Part shown: positions 13,981 to 22,047 of the stretch, piece by piece
How positions within the stretch are numbered: position 1 is the stretch's first letter
Layout of the letters: each line of letters begins with the position of its first letter
Assembly (NCBI GenBank): GCA_023381035.1
Contig: JAMCTK010000063.1
Location: forward strand, 1 to 23,445
Length of the DNA stretch: 23,445 bases
Direction: 5' to 3'
Origin: Patescibacteria group bacterium
Lineage (GTDB): Bacteria; Patescibacteria; Microgenomatia; Levybacterales; UBA12049
Notes under the pieces: generated by a model
Seen by the model: only the letters and a program-made list of their open reading frames with translations
The model's database searches: none
What the model was told of the DNA's origin: nothing
Position numbers and translations under genes: made by a program

Positions 13981-16900
13981 TCAATGGCTCCTTAGGAAAT
14001 TCAAGGTATCTTTAAGAATTTCTTCTCTGTTTGCAGACAGGTTATGATCGTTGTCCTGATAAAGAATTAAACGGGAGTTTTTATTTAACTTTTTTAAAGA
14101 ATTATCTAGTTCTACAGACCATGTATATGGGACGGATTGATCAGCCGTTCCGTGTTGAATCAGGATAGGAGCATTAATGTTTTGAAGATAGGATAAAGGT
14201 GAAACGCTTTGCCAAATTTCCGACTTGCTGTTTGCCTGACCCATTAGCTTAAAGGTCTGGCTGTATGGAAAAGGTCTTAAGCTTGATTCGGGAAGATTTC
14301 TAAGATTTGACGAGCTAAACCATTCAATAGTATTGCTAACCGGAGCCCAGACAACAGCTGCTTTAATCTTTGATTTCAAACTATTATTTTTAGAAGCGAT
14401 TTCAAGCGTTTTTAAGGTAACTTCCCCTCCCATAGAATGTCCCCAAAGGTAAACATTATTAGGATCAGCTTCTTTAATTGAATTAATTGATGTAAGTAAA
14501 TTTAGCACATCTATTGGATAGGCAAAGCGCATAAGCGGCTTATTGTCTATTGCTGAATTTCCGTTTCCCCGGAAATCAGATTTAATTACAATGAATCCAT
14601 TTGATGAGAAGTAGTTGGCAAGAGGAGTATATGAATTTTCCGTGCTATATTCGGCTGGATTAATATATCCATGATTAAAAATTATTACAGGGTACCCATT
14701 TTGAGGCTTATTAATTTTAGGAACATTTAATAAGGCGTATATTTTTAGCCCGTCAGACTCATATGAAACAATGCTACTGGTAAACAAGTTGCTCTCAGAC
14801 AGTTGGCTTTCTATTTGAATATTGCTTGATTGGTATTCTCTGTTTATTAATGCAGGGATTGAAAAAGGAAATAGTTTTGCCTGATTAATTTTTGGAAATT
14901 TCTTTAAATAAAGATTTGCTTTTTGAAAAACAACGAAATCTCCATTTTTAAAGATCTGCACATAACTTTTATTGTTTTCCATTTGCTTAGCCATTTCAAT
15001 TTGAGCAGCAAGCGATGGCTGTGCGTAAGGGTCATTTAAAAGAAAAATGATCATATCTGCATCACCTATTCCAACAGGTATTGTGTAGAGCTTTTGTCTG
15101 TGAGTTAGGTGAGAACCGATATTGTTAGTGGCAGCAATACTGTATTCATTAGGAATGTTGGCAATGAAATTATCAATTATGTTTTTGTTTTCTAGATTGA
15201 CTGTGAACATGTTTAGGTTGGGAGCTTTTGTTCCGGGCAATGGTCCGTAGAGATATGCTCCATAAATTGAACTTATTGCCAAATATGCAAATATAATTTT
15301 TGAAAACTTTGCTGATTTTTGAATAAGTAATTTACTTGAATAGATTGCTGAGATAAAAATAAAAGGAGTAATGGATGAACTGTATTGGTAATATATTTGA
15401 TGAAGCTGTTCATTGTTACTGAGTAAGTTAATGCCTAAATCAGGTAGGGCAAAAATGAGCATTAAGGGTGAAAGAAGAGATAAAAAGCCTAGTGGAAGAA
15501 AAAGTTGGGTGAGATATACAACTTGTGATGGCTGAAAGCTTTTCTGTATAGTACCGATTGGAGAGAAGATTATGTTTTTAATGATGCTTGAGGGAGAATC
15601 TCCAAATTCAGAGTAATAGGTTAAAGCAAAGTGGTTCCCGCCCTTTGCTAAGGGAATAGCGTACCAAATTAGGATATAAAAAATTAGCATTCCACCCAGA
15701 AACAACAAAGGACCGATAATCCTTAAAGAATCTCTACTTTTATTAATAAATCCTTTAATAAAAGCATATAAACCAAGCAGTCCTACAATCAGCCATACAT
15801 GTTCTTTTGTGATTCCTGCCAGAATCGCAAATATAATAAACCAGAGATATCTTTTTCTAATCAGAAAGTAAAAAGTTCCAAGAAGAAAGGTTGTTCCTAG
15901 TGCAACTGGATGAAAATCATATAAGTTGGTATAGTTCATGGCAGGATTAATTAAGTAAATAAATGAAAAGAGCAAAGCCAATTGTTTATTCTTTATAACT
16001 TTCTTGGCAATTAGGAAGACAAAGATTGCTCCTAGAGAAAGAATGATTGTTTGGGCAACTAAGAGCATTCTGGCGTCTGACCAAATATAGTAGAGCGGTG
16101 CAAATAAAATGAGAATAAAATCAGCATGAAAAGCCAGTCTTGAGGTACTATTTATTCCATTAGGATCAGTCATCTGAAATATTCTTCCGTTCATGGTGTT
16201 CCAGACAACCTGGTCCATATTCCCAAGGTCGAACCTGCCTGCATAATATTTCTCGTATCTTAAAACACTTGCCGGGATAAAGTAGGCATTGTAAAAAACA
16301 GCAAAAAGAGACAAGATAAGCTCAGTTTTATATCTTGCTAAAAGCCGGTACGTTTTCTCAATCACAGTCGATCTAACTGAATAAAATATTAAGGTCAGCA
16401 TCAGAAATATAATTTCCGTTATAATCAAAAAAATTCTGGCAAGGATTGATGCACTGCCTGCAATAGTTCCAGAAACTAATTGACTTAAGCCGTAAAATAT
16501 AATTCCTTCTCTAACACCAAGCCCCATGGGAGTAATAAAGGATAAATAGCCGGCAAGAAGGGCTAGACAAAAAAAGCCTGTTAATACAAAAACCAAATTC
16601 AAGTTTAAGCTAAAAAAAGCTAAAGTTACAAGAAAACTTCCAAGACCAAAAAAGAAGAAAGAAAGAAGTGAAATAAGTAATAGTTTTATGTTTTTTTCAA
16701 TAGGAAAATCATTCAAAAAGTAAGATAAAATACGGTTTTTCACTTTATTCTTAATTAGGGATGAACATGCAAATGACAAATTCAGCAAAAGCACTAATAG
16801 AAAAAAAACTATATAAACAATGTTTTCATAGGGAATGTACAAGGGACCTAGTAAAAATTGCATTGATAGGAGTGAAATTGTAAGACAGGAAATAATAATC

Positions 16901-17289
16901 AGGACGGCTTCAGCAATCAAAGAATGAACAATGTCATTTTTTTTAACTTTTAGATCAGTGAATGATATTCCCCTACCGATAAAAGACCAGATATTTCCGG
17001 GGATATAGCGTTTAAATTCTGATATCTCCCAAAAATACAAAACTTCTCTGAAAGAAAGATTATAGTTCTTTGCTCTAAGAAGTAATTGCCAGACATACCC
17101 TCTTAGGAAGAAATAAGCAATGAAACAAAAAAACCCCAGAATAAGGATAAAATAATTTGCTTTGTTTAGGTATGAACCTATCATTCCCCAATTAGGATTT
17201 GTTAGTCTAAAAATAAAATATAAAGAGAGAATGGCGATCGGCCAACCCAGTACAAATTTTACTAAGTTGCGAACATTTGAGTTATTCAT
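13981..17289 (-). CDS. Triple-domain membrane protein: flippase-like + DUF2079 + alpha/beta hydrolase
   Basis: This protein has 1102 residues from ATG 17289. Residues 1 to about 315 form a multi-TM lipid-flippase-like (UPF0104/LPG-synthase-TM) domain, with an FKRYIPGNIWSFIGRG segment and PMGLGVREG near residue 254. Residues about 320-780 are a DUF2079-type polytopic domain (FDLGNMDQVVWN near 353), a family with GT-C glycosyltransferase-like topology. Residues about 860-1102 are an alpha/beta hydrolase with catalytic triad S952 (GHSMGG), D1050 (HGTADQSVP) and H1082 (DNDHNL). A joint role in lipid-linked glycan or surface-polymer handling is inference. The longer in-frame start is TTG 17349 (1122 residues); I prefer ATG because flippase-like proteins begin near this point. 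The promoter lies at 17374-17402. Confidence 0.85.
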   Translation of the reverse strand: MNNSNVRNLVKFVLGWPIAILSLYFIFRLTNPNWGMIGSYLNKANYFILILGFFCFIAYFFLRGYVWQLLLRAKNYNLSFREVLYFWEISEFKRYIPGNIWSFIGRGISFTDLKVKKNDIVHSLIAEAVLIIISCLTISLLSMQFLLGPLYIPYENIVYIVFFLLVLLLNLSFACSSLIKNKVKNRILSYFLNDFPIEKNIKLLLISLLSFFFFGLGSFLVTLAFFSLNLNLVFVLTGFFCLALLAGYLSFITPMGLGVREGIIFYGLSQLVSGTIAGSASILARIFLIITEIIFLMLTLIFYSVRSTVIEKTYRLLARYKTELILSLFAVFYNAYFIPASVLRYEKYYAGRFDLGNMDQVVWNTMNGRIFQMTDPNGINSTSRLAFHADFILILFAPLYYIWSDARMLLVAQTIILSLGAIFVFLIAKKVIKNKQLALLFSFIYLINPAMNYTNLYDFHPVALGTTFLLGTFYFLIRKRYLWFIIFAILAGITKEHVWLIVGLLGLYAFIKGFINKSRDSLRIIGPLLFLGGMLIFYILIWYAIPLAKGGNHFALTYYSEFGDSPSSIIKNIIFSPIGTIQKSFQPSQVVYLTQLFLPLGFLSLLSPLMLIFALPDLGINLLSNNEQLHQIYYQYSSSITPFIFISAIYSSKLLIQKSAKFSKIIFAYLAISSIYGAYLYGPLPGTKAPNLNMFTVNLENKNIIDNFIANIPNEYSIAATNNIGSHLTHRQKLYTIPVGIGDADMIIFLLNDPYAQPSLAAQIEMAKQMENNKSYVQIFKNGDFVVFQKANLYLKKFPKINQAKLFPFSIPALINREYQSSNIQIESQLSESNLFTSSIVSYESDGLKIYALLNVPKINKPQNGYPVIIFNHGYINPAEYSTENSYTPLANYFSSNGFIVIKSDFRGNGNSAIDNKPLMRFAYPIDVLNLLTSINSIKEADPNNVYLWGHSMGGEVTLKTLEIASKNNSLKSKIKAAVVWAPVSNTIEWFSSSNLRNLPESSLRPFPYSQTFKLMGQANSKSEIWQSVSPLSYLQNINAPILIQHGTADQSVPYTWSVELDNSLKKLNKNSRLILYQDNDHNLSANREEILKDTLNFLRSH

Positions 17290-17303
17290 ATCGTCTAATG
17301 CAT

Positions 17304-17366
17304 CTATCGGCTCGGATAGCGGACAATTTTTTTCAGATCTGAATGCCAAAAGGTAAAAGAAAACAT
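17304..17366 (-). other. Possible 20-codon leader ORF before the triple-domain gene
   Basis: ATG 17366 sits at the leaderless position of the promoter and reads 20 codons to TAG, 14 nt before the large gene's ATG 17289. It crosses an A7 run (minus strand); one extra A would join it to the main frame. It may be a leader peptide, a slippage-dependent true N-terminus, or coincidence. Confidence 0.3.
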
Positions 17367-17373
17367 GAGCTTA

Positions 17374-17402
17374 ATTATAGCTTATAAAGAATTCTTTAAC
17401 AA
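17374..17402 (-). promoter_or_regulatory. Promoter of the triple-domain membrane protein
   Basis: On the minus strand TTGTTA (17402-17397), 17 bp, TATAAT (17379-17374). The nearest ATG (17366) is 7 nt downstream but opens a 20-codon frame that is out of phase with the large gene. Confidence 0.65.
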
Positions 17403-17444
17403 TTAATTTATCAAGCTTAGTATCAGAAAATGATTATTCACTAC

Positions 17445-17473
17445 TTGACAGCTTAATAAAAAAAATAGATAAA
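17445..17473 (+). promoter_or_regulatory. Promoter of the LolA-like gene
   Basis: TTGACA (17445-17450), 17 bp, GATAAA (17468-17473), then ATG 6 nt later. Confidence 0.65.
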
Positions 17474-17479
17474 TATATT

Positions 17480-18370
17480 ATGAAGTCAAAAATAATAATT
17501 GCAGTAATTGCGGTTGTAATTCTTGCAGGAGGTTATTTTTTATATAGCTCTAAAGGTGGCGGAATTCCTCTAATATCATCCATTGTTCCCGCTGCTCCAA
17601 GAGCAACTGAAAAAGACTTTGATTACATTAAAGATCCACTAATAAGAAAACATTTTACTGCTCAAGCAAATCAGACTTCTTTTAGAATAAAGTCTCTTTC
17701 TTCCGGTAAGGGATCAGAACCTTCCATAACAGAAGCCGTAATGAACGGTGAAAAATTTAGTTTTAGAAATAAGACTCAAAATGAAAAAGGAGAAGATACG
17801 ACGGATATGATAATGATTGACAGTATAACCTATGTAAAAGACTTTAAAGATGGAAAATGGTGGAGAGAAGTTCCTAAGAAGGTAGAAGGACCAACACCAA
17901 CCTCAGCAATTGAAGAACCGGACGATTTCAAGACAGATATATTAAAGAAAAAAGATAAACCAATTGAATATAAAGAATTAGGAACTGAGAAATGCGGGGA
18001 TTTAACTTGCTATAAGTATCAGGAGATTGATCCCGAAAATAAAGAAGGAGCAAGAACATTTTGGTTTGATAATCAAAAATATCTTCTGAGAAGAGAAGAA
18101 TACAGCTTTGGTGAATTCACAACTACTAATGAATATACTTATGATAATATCTCAATTTCTGTTCCCTCTCCAGTTAAAGATGTTCCTGAAGGTAAATCGA
18201 TTTATGAAATGCTCATGCCAGTAGATACAACAGGTGCGCTTGATGATTGGAAGAAAATTCAAGAACAGAATAACTATCAAGCCCCTGTTGCTCCAGCTAA
18301 TTCCGATGTTCCAAGTGATTTTACACCTCCTCAAGAAGAACCTGTCCAAGACACTCCTCCTGCTGAATAA
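17480..18370 (+). CDS. Secreted, membrane-anchored LolA/LppX-like protein
   Basis: This is a 296-residue protein. One N-terminal hydrophobic helix (residues 4-22) anchors or exports it; there is no lipobox cysteine. The extracytoplasmic part has a pattern of beta strands typical of LolA/LppX-like lipid-binding half-barrels: EKFSFRNKTQ, SITYVKDFKDGKWWRE, then TFWFDNQKYLLRREEY. The assignment is by pattern only. C172 and C177 may form a disulfide. The last 40 residues are rich in Pro, Glu and Asp and probably unstructured. A consensus promoter ends 6 nt before ATG. The gene is divergent from the large membrane protein, but a functional link is only a guess. Confidence 0.55.
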   Translation: MKSKIIIAVIAVVILAGGYFLYSSKGGGIPLISSIVPAAPRATEKDFDYIKDPLIRKHFTAQANQTSFRIKSLSSGKGSEPSITEAVMNGEKFSFRNKTQNEKGEDTTDMIMIDSITYVKDFKDGKWWREVPKKVEGPTPTSAIEEPDDFKTDILKKKDKPIEYKELGTEKCGDLTCYKYQEIDPENKEGARTFWFDNQKYLLRREEYSFGEFTTTNEYTYDNISISVPSPVKDVPEGKSIYEMLMPVDTTGALDDWKKIQEQNNYQAPVAPANSDVPSDFTPPQEEPVQDTPPAE

Positions 18371-18405
18371 TGCTAAATCTATAAACACTTACGAGGAAAT
18401 TTATT

Positions 18406-18927
18406 TTATATTAAAGCTCTGCATCTTGCTGCTGCTGCTTCCATTAACCCAAACATGGAAAGAACAATATCAGTCTCTTTGGGAATAGCAACCTCATTGA
18501 TTTGATCGTCCTCTATTATGACATAGGGTGTATCAAGTTGCGATTCAATGTATTCACAAAATCCAGGATTAAATTTCTTAAAACTAGTAATACCCTGATC
18601 TATTTCGTTTTCTCCTATTTGATATAAATCAACGCCGTCAGGAATTGGTAAAGGACCTACGTGGTAACTATATGTGGTTAGCATTCTTTTTGCAATATTC
18701 ATAAAACCACTCCATTCAAAGCCAACTCCATGTTTACCCATAAATTTAACAGATGGGTATTTGAGCAAGGGTGCTGATTTCGCACCAATCTTATGCATGC
18801 GTATCTCTTCATCATGAAGACCTCGTACAAGTTCTTCAACATAGGTCGGATGTACAACAGGAATTCCGTTTGATGGAGACTCAGGTTCTACTGTAATCGA
18901 ATGAGTACACCTGCCTTCTGGGGTCAT
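18406..18927 (-). CDS. Hypothetical protein, 173 residues
   Basis: I do not recognise this protein. It is soluble, without a signal peptide, and mixed alpha/beta, with a conserved-looking WSGFMNIAKRML helix and a C-terminal helix LSMFGLMEAAAARCRAL. Its promoter is one of the best in the window: TTGACA (18961-18956), 16 bp, TATAAT (18939-18934), and ATG 6 nt later, so it is probably well expressed from a leaderless message. It converges on the LolA-like gene with 35 nt between. Confidence 0.55.
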   Translation of the reverse strand: MTPEGRCTHSITVEPESPSNGIPVVHPTYVEELVRGLHDEEIRMHKIGAKSAPLLKYPSVKFMGKHGVGFEWSGFMNIAKRMLTTYSYHVGPLPIPDGVDLYQIGENEIDQGITSFKKFNPGFCEYIESQLDTPYVIIEDDQINEVAIPKETDIVLSMFGLMEAAAARCRALI

Positions 18928-18933
18928 AAAGCC

Positions 18934-18961
18934 ATTATATTATTAATATAAAAACTGTCAA
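18934..18961 (-). promoter_or_regulatory. Near-consensus promoter of the orphan gene 18406-18927
   Basis: On the minus strand TTGACA, 16 bp spacer, TATAAT, then 6 nt to ATG 18927. Confidence 0.75.
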
Positions 18962-18972
18962 TACATCATTCA

Positions 18973-19001
18973 TTGAATTAAAAACCCTGGTTTGGTAAAA
19001 T
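18973..19001 (+). promoter_or_regulatory. Promoter of the tRNA-Arg(UCG)/tRNA-Lys unit
   Basis: TTGAAT (18973-18978), 17 bp, extended -10 TGGTAAAAT (box 18996-19001). The -10 ends 5 nt before the mature tRNA end, so the primary transcript should have almost no 5' leader. Confidence 0.65.
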
Positions 19002-19006
19002 TAATT

Positions 19007-19081
19007 GCGCCTGTAGCTCAGTGGATTTAGAGCATCTCGCTTCGGACGAGAGGGTCGGGGGTTCGAATCCCTTCAGGCGCG
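19007..19081 (+). tRNA. tRNA-Arg(UCG)
   Basis: This is a 75-nt cloverleaf. The acceptor GCGCCTG pairs with CAGGCGC, the anticodon stem TCTCG/CGAGA closes loop CTTCGGA (anticodon TCG), and the T-loop is TTCGAAT. The discriminator is G19081 and there is no encoded CCA. It reads CGA and related codons. Confidence 0.95.
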
Positions 19082-19082
19082 C

Positions 19083-19156
19083 GGGCCGCTAGCTCAATTG
19101 GTTAGAGCAATTCCCTCTTAAGGAATAGGTTCAGAGTTCGATTCTCTGGCGGCTCA
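19083..19156 (+). tRNA. tRNA-Lys(CUU)
   Basis: This is a 74-nt cloverleaf. The acceptor GGGCCGC pairs with GCGGCTC (one G-T), the anticodon stem ATTCC/GGAAT closes loop CTCTTAA (anticodon CTT), and the T-loop is TTCGATT. There is no encoded CCA. Only one nucleotide separates it from the preceding tRNA-Arg, so both come from one precursor. Confidence 0.95.
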
Positions 19157-19163
19157 CTCAGGA

Positions 19164-19646
19164 CTATTTGTTTAATAGGAAGATATTGTAATTTAGTATA
19201 GTTGCAAAACTAACCCATGCTAAATATGGTAGCAATATCAATGAGGCCTTTCTGTTTATTTTGTAGAATTTAAACATTACCATAACTATTAAAATCCACA
19301 AAGCAATTATATTAACTAGCGATAAAAATATATTGTGCATGCCAAAGAAAACAATTGACCAGCTGGCATTTAATGCAAGATGGATAGCAAAAAGTTTTAA
19401 AGCATCCTTCACTTCTTTTTTCTCTGTGCCGGCAGTCCATATCCAGTAAAGGGAAATTCCTATCAAGGTATAAAGAGTAGTCCAGACAGGACCAAAAAGC
19501 CAATTAGGAGGTCTGAATGAAGGTTGATTTAATAGATTAAACCAATTTTCAATGGAGGAAACAGTAAATAGAGCTCCTATCAAGCATGCGCTTTGGCAAA
19601 TCGCAATTGAAATAATAAGTCTTAAGATATTCTTAGATTGTTTCAT
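19164..19646 (-). CDS. tspO: TspO/MBR family membrane protein (tryptophan-rich sensory protein)
   Basis: TspO proteins are five-helix membrane proteins that bind tetrapyrroles and other hydrophobic ligands. Of 160 residues, about the family's length, five hydrophobic helices are visible. Family landmarks are the PSFRPPNWLFGPVWTTLY loop after helix 1, ALNASWSIVFFG in helix 3-4, and the C-terminal PYLAWVSFATILNYNIFLLN. No haem-related genes are near, so the ligand is open. The gene stops 7 nt after the tRNA-Lys gene, converging on it. The promoter is unclear. Confidence 0.9.
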   Translation of the reverse strand: MKQSKNILRLIISIAICQSACLIGALFTVSSIENWFNLLNQPSFRPPNWLFGPVWTTLYTLIGISLYWIWTAGTEKKEVKDALKLFAIHLALNASWSIVFFGMHNIFLSLVNIIALWILIVMVMFKFYKINRKASLILLPYLAWVSFATILNYNIFLLNK

Positions 19647-19704
19647 ATTAATATCTTTTCAAAATAAAATAAGTTTGTAAATACTAGAAAGTTAAACAAC
19701 TGCT

Positions 19705-20394
19705 TCAGATGAATTTGGATAAATTGAATGAAACACGGTGAATATTAGATAATCCGTATTTTTTTATTTTCTCTCTATGAGCTTTAGTTCCATAGCCTTT
19801 GTTAACATCAAGTCCATAGTTAGGATATGCTCCCGCCAGTTTAATCATTAGCTTATCTCTATGGACCTTGGCTATTATCGATGCTGCTGCAATAGATAAG
19901 CTCTTCTTATCTCCTTTTACAATAGCCTTTTGTTTTTTTAAACCAATACCTTTTACATATTTGATATGAAAGCCATCAACTAAAAGAAAAAACCTAGAGT
20001 TAATAGCATTTGATCCAAGGTTTGCATTGCCGTTATTTACTATTCTTATAATTCTTTTAATAGATCTTCTGAAGGCTATTTCTGTTGCCTTACCAATTCC
20101 AACTTTATTAATAGTTTTGATTGAAACAGTAGAGATAGAATAAGTTAAATTTGATTTAATTTTTGGTGAGATTTCGTTTCTTTTATTTGGAGAAAGAACT
20201 TTGGAATCATTAATGTCGTTAAGGAATCCGGAATTAAAATTTACAGGAAATATTACTGCTCCGACAGTAACAGGTCCTGCAAATGATCCCCTACCAACCT
20301 CATCGACACCAATGACGTATTTATAACCAAGCTTCCATAGCTTTTCTTCTTCTTTAAATGTAGGTTTAGAGGAGTTCTTCTTGCTCACTTTCAC
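19705..20394 (-). CDS. rnhB: Ribonuclease HII
   Basis: RNase HII cleaves the RNA strand of RNA-DNA hybrids and removes ribonucleotides from DNA. The sequence shows VIGVDEVGRGSFAGPV with the catalytic Asp-Glu pair, NDSKVL, a VDGFH strand, and GDKKSLSIAAASIIAKVHRD, completing the D-E-D-D site, then NYGLDVNKGYGTKAH. The start is uncertain: TTG 20406 and GTG codons at 20397, 20394 and 20388 are in frame. I chose GTG 20394, which has GAGG 6 nt upstream. All of these overlap the end of the DUF2130 gene, so translation is likely coupled. Confidence 0.92.
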   Translation of the reverse strand: MKVSKKNSSKPTFKEEEKLWKLGYKYVIGVDEVGRGSFAGPVTVGAVIFPVNFNSGFLNDINDSKVLSPNKRNEISPKIKSNLTYSISTVSIKTINKVGIGKATEIAFRRSIKRIIRIVNNGNANLGSNAINSRFFLLVDGFHIKYVKGIGLKKQKAIVKGDKKSLSIAAASIIAKVHRDKLMIKLAGAYPNYGLDVNKGYGTKAHREKIKKYGLSNIHRVSFNLSKFI

Positions 20395-21520
20395 CACCCA
20401 CCTCAATTTCTAGTGCTTTTGGAGTTGGCAAGGCATTTCCGGTAATTCCTTGAATTTCTCCAAACATTTGTGACATGCTTCTATCCAGTCTTTGGATTTG
20501 AACCTCACGTTTTTTCCAAACACGTTCCATGACTCTTTTTTCTCCTTCCAAGTCTTCTTTTAAGTATTTAACACTCTCAAAATGCGCTTCTATTTTATGC
20601 CGGAAAGCTTCACTTACTATATAGTCATAAATTTCTTGTAGTTTTTCATCTTCATGGGAAGCAGCAGATTTAGCTATTGCAACCTGAATAAGGGTGTATC
20701 TAAGGGCAGTTGCCAATACAAGCGCTTCTTCAAACGAGGTAATCCAAACACCTGAAACTCTTGCATAGTGATTGATCCCTTCAGGCATACAATCTGTTAC
20801 TAAAATACATTCCGAAGCATTAACTTTTCTGGCATCTTCTCTTAACTTTGGTAACCATCCTTTGCTAAAGGTTTTAGTTCTTTTGATTTCCCAAACAATC
20901 GATCCTGCCTCCTGGGCATGACTATTTCTCACTTTTTGCCAGATATCTGCTCCCTCAACGCCTTTTGGAACAGGTGTAAATTCGTCATTTGTGAAAGTCG
21001 ATTTCAGTTTATCTTCTAAATCAAGCTCCACAATCTCGCCTTGAAGCTGTTGAGAGCCCTGTCTGCTTTTTCTCTGAGCATCTTCTAATGCTTTTTGAGT
21101 GTCAGTTAACTTCTTTTCCAACTCAAGCTCTCTGAGCCTGGCTTTTTCAACTACTGTTTTAGATACGTCTTCTCTTATTTTTTCAATTTCTTCACTTAAT
21201 TTTTTTTCGTTTTCCAGGTCTTTTTTATCCGATTGATCCTTTAGTTCTCTAATGGATCTACTCATCTCGAGCAATTGATCCTGAAGCTTTTTCTTTTCTT
21301 CTTTGATTTCTAGAAGTTCATTAGTAGAATCTTTTATTTTAAACTCAAGTTCGTCTTTTAATTTTTTTGCAGTTTTTTCTTCGATTTCCTTTTGAAATGT
21401 TTCCAGCTCAAGCTTGTGTCTAATTTTTTCCTCAGCCAAAACAGCTTCTTCTACCTCATGTTTTAGTGCTTCTGAAATTTCAACAGCTTTTCCGCAGTTT
21501 GGGCATTTTATCTTATTCAT
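20366..21520 (-). CDS. DUF2130 family protein with N-terminal zinc knuckle and long coiled coil
   Basis: This 384-residue protein starts at MNKIKCPNCG; C6 and C9 form a small zinc-knuckle-like CPNCG. Residues about 20-175 are a continuous charged coiled coil. The DUF2130 domain follows, with GADIWQKV, then VWEIKRTKTFSKGWLPKLREDARK. The Asp and ExK spacing resembles a PD-(D/E)XK nuclease core, so nucleic-acid cleavage is plausible but inferred. An upstream in-frame ATG at 21613 would add 31 residues across the divergent promoter. I chose 21520 because it follows a promoter (TTGCAA 21558-21553, 17 bp, TATTAT 21535-21530) by 9 nt and begins with the zinc motif. Confidence 0.85.
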   Translation of the reverse strand: MNKIKCPNCGKAVEISEALKHEVEEAVLAEEKIRHKLELETFQKEIEEKTAKKLKDELEFKIKDSTNELLEIKEEKKKLQDQLLEMSRSIRELKDQSDKKDLENEKKLSEEIEKIREDVSKTVVEKARLRELELEKKLTDTQKALEDAQRKSRQGSQQLQGEIVELDLEDKLKSTFTNDEFTPVPKGVEGADIWQKVRNSHAQEAGSIVWEIKRTKTFSKGWLPKLREDARKVNASECILVTDCMPEGINHYARVSGVWITSFEEALVLATALRYTLIQVAIAKSAASHEDEKLQEIYDYIVSEAFRHKIEAHFESVKYLKEDLEGEKRVMERVWKKREVQIQRLDRSMSQMFGEIQGITGNALPTPKALEIEVGGESEQEELL

Positions 21521-21529
21521 CGCTATGTA

Positions 21530-21597
21530 ATAATAGCCTTGTAGACCAAATATTGCAACATTTGCAAATTGACAGTTATTTTTGCAATTGTTACGAT
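21530..21597. promoter_or_regulatory. Divergent promoters of the DUF2130 and holin-4-like genes
   Basis: Minus: TTGCAA (21558-21553), 17 bp, TATTAT (21535-21530), 9 nt to ATG 21520. Plus: TTGACA (21569-21574), 17 bp, TACGAT (21592-21597), 6 nt to ATG 21604. Confidence 0.65.
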
Positions 21598-21603
21598 AAA
21601 AAT

Positions 21604-22008
21604 ATGAAATCACTTTTAAGGTCGGTTGTCATAAACAGCCTCTGTTTATTCTTTATCTCGCAAATAATTGGTGGATTAATTATTAAGGGAGGATTTGGAT
21701 CATATTTATTTGGAGGACTTGCTTTAGCGCTTCTTTTCTTAATTCTTAAGCCCATATTGAGCCTTTTATCGGTTCCCTTGAATATAATTACTCTTGGTTT
21801 TTTCTCGGTATTTACGAATATCATCATCTTTTATTTATTAACTGTCTTTGTGCCTGCAATTTCAATCAGTGCTTTTATGTTTCAAGGGTATGTTTATGCG
21901 GGATTTGTTATTCCAAAGATTTTCTTTAACAGTTTGTTTGCTTTTGCAATTGTTGCTTTCTTGCAATCTATTTTTGCCTCATTTATCTCCTGGCTATTTA
22001 CGAAGTAG
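21604..22008 (+). CDS. Four-helix membrane protein, Phage_holin_4_2 (PF04020) type
   Basis: This is a 134-residue protein with four hydrophobic helices and the central pattern LALLFLILKPILSLLSVPLNIITLGFFSVFTNIIIFYLLT, split here by the usual KPIL and PLNIITLG turns. This chromosomal family is named after phage holins, but its role in most bacteria is unknown, and nothing around it suggests a phage. An earlier in-frame ATG (21466) would overlap the divergent gene; ATG 21604, 6 nt after the -10 box, is preferred. Confidence 0.8.
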   Translation: MKSLLRSVVINSLCLFFISQIIGGLIIKGGFGSYLFGGLALALLFLILKPILSLLSVPLNIITLGFFSVFTNIIIFYLLTVFVPAISISAFMFQGYVYAGFVIPKIFFNSLFAFAIVAFLQSIFASFISWLFTK

Positions 22009-22012
22009 AAAC

Positions 22013-22041
22013 TTGCAATCAGCTACCCTTTAAAATATAAT
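22013..22041 (+). promoter_or_regulatory. Promoter of secG
   Basis: TTGCAA (22013-22018), 17 bp, TATAAT (22036-22041), 6 nt to ATG 22048. Confidence 0.75.
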
Positions 22042-22047
22042 CAAGTA

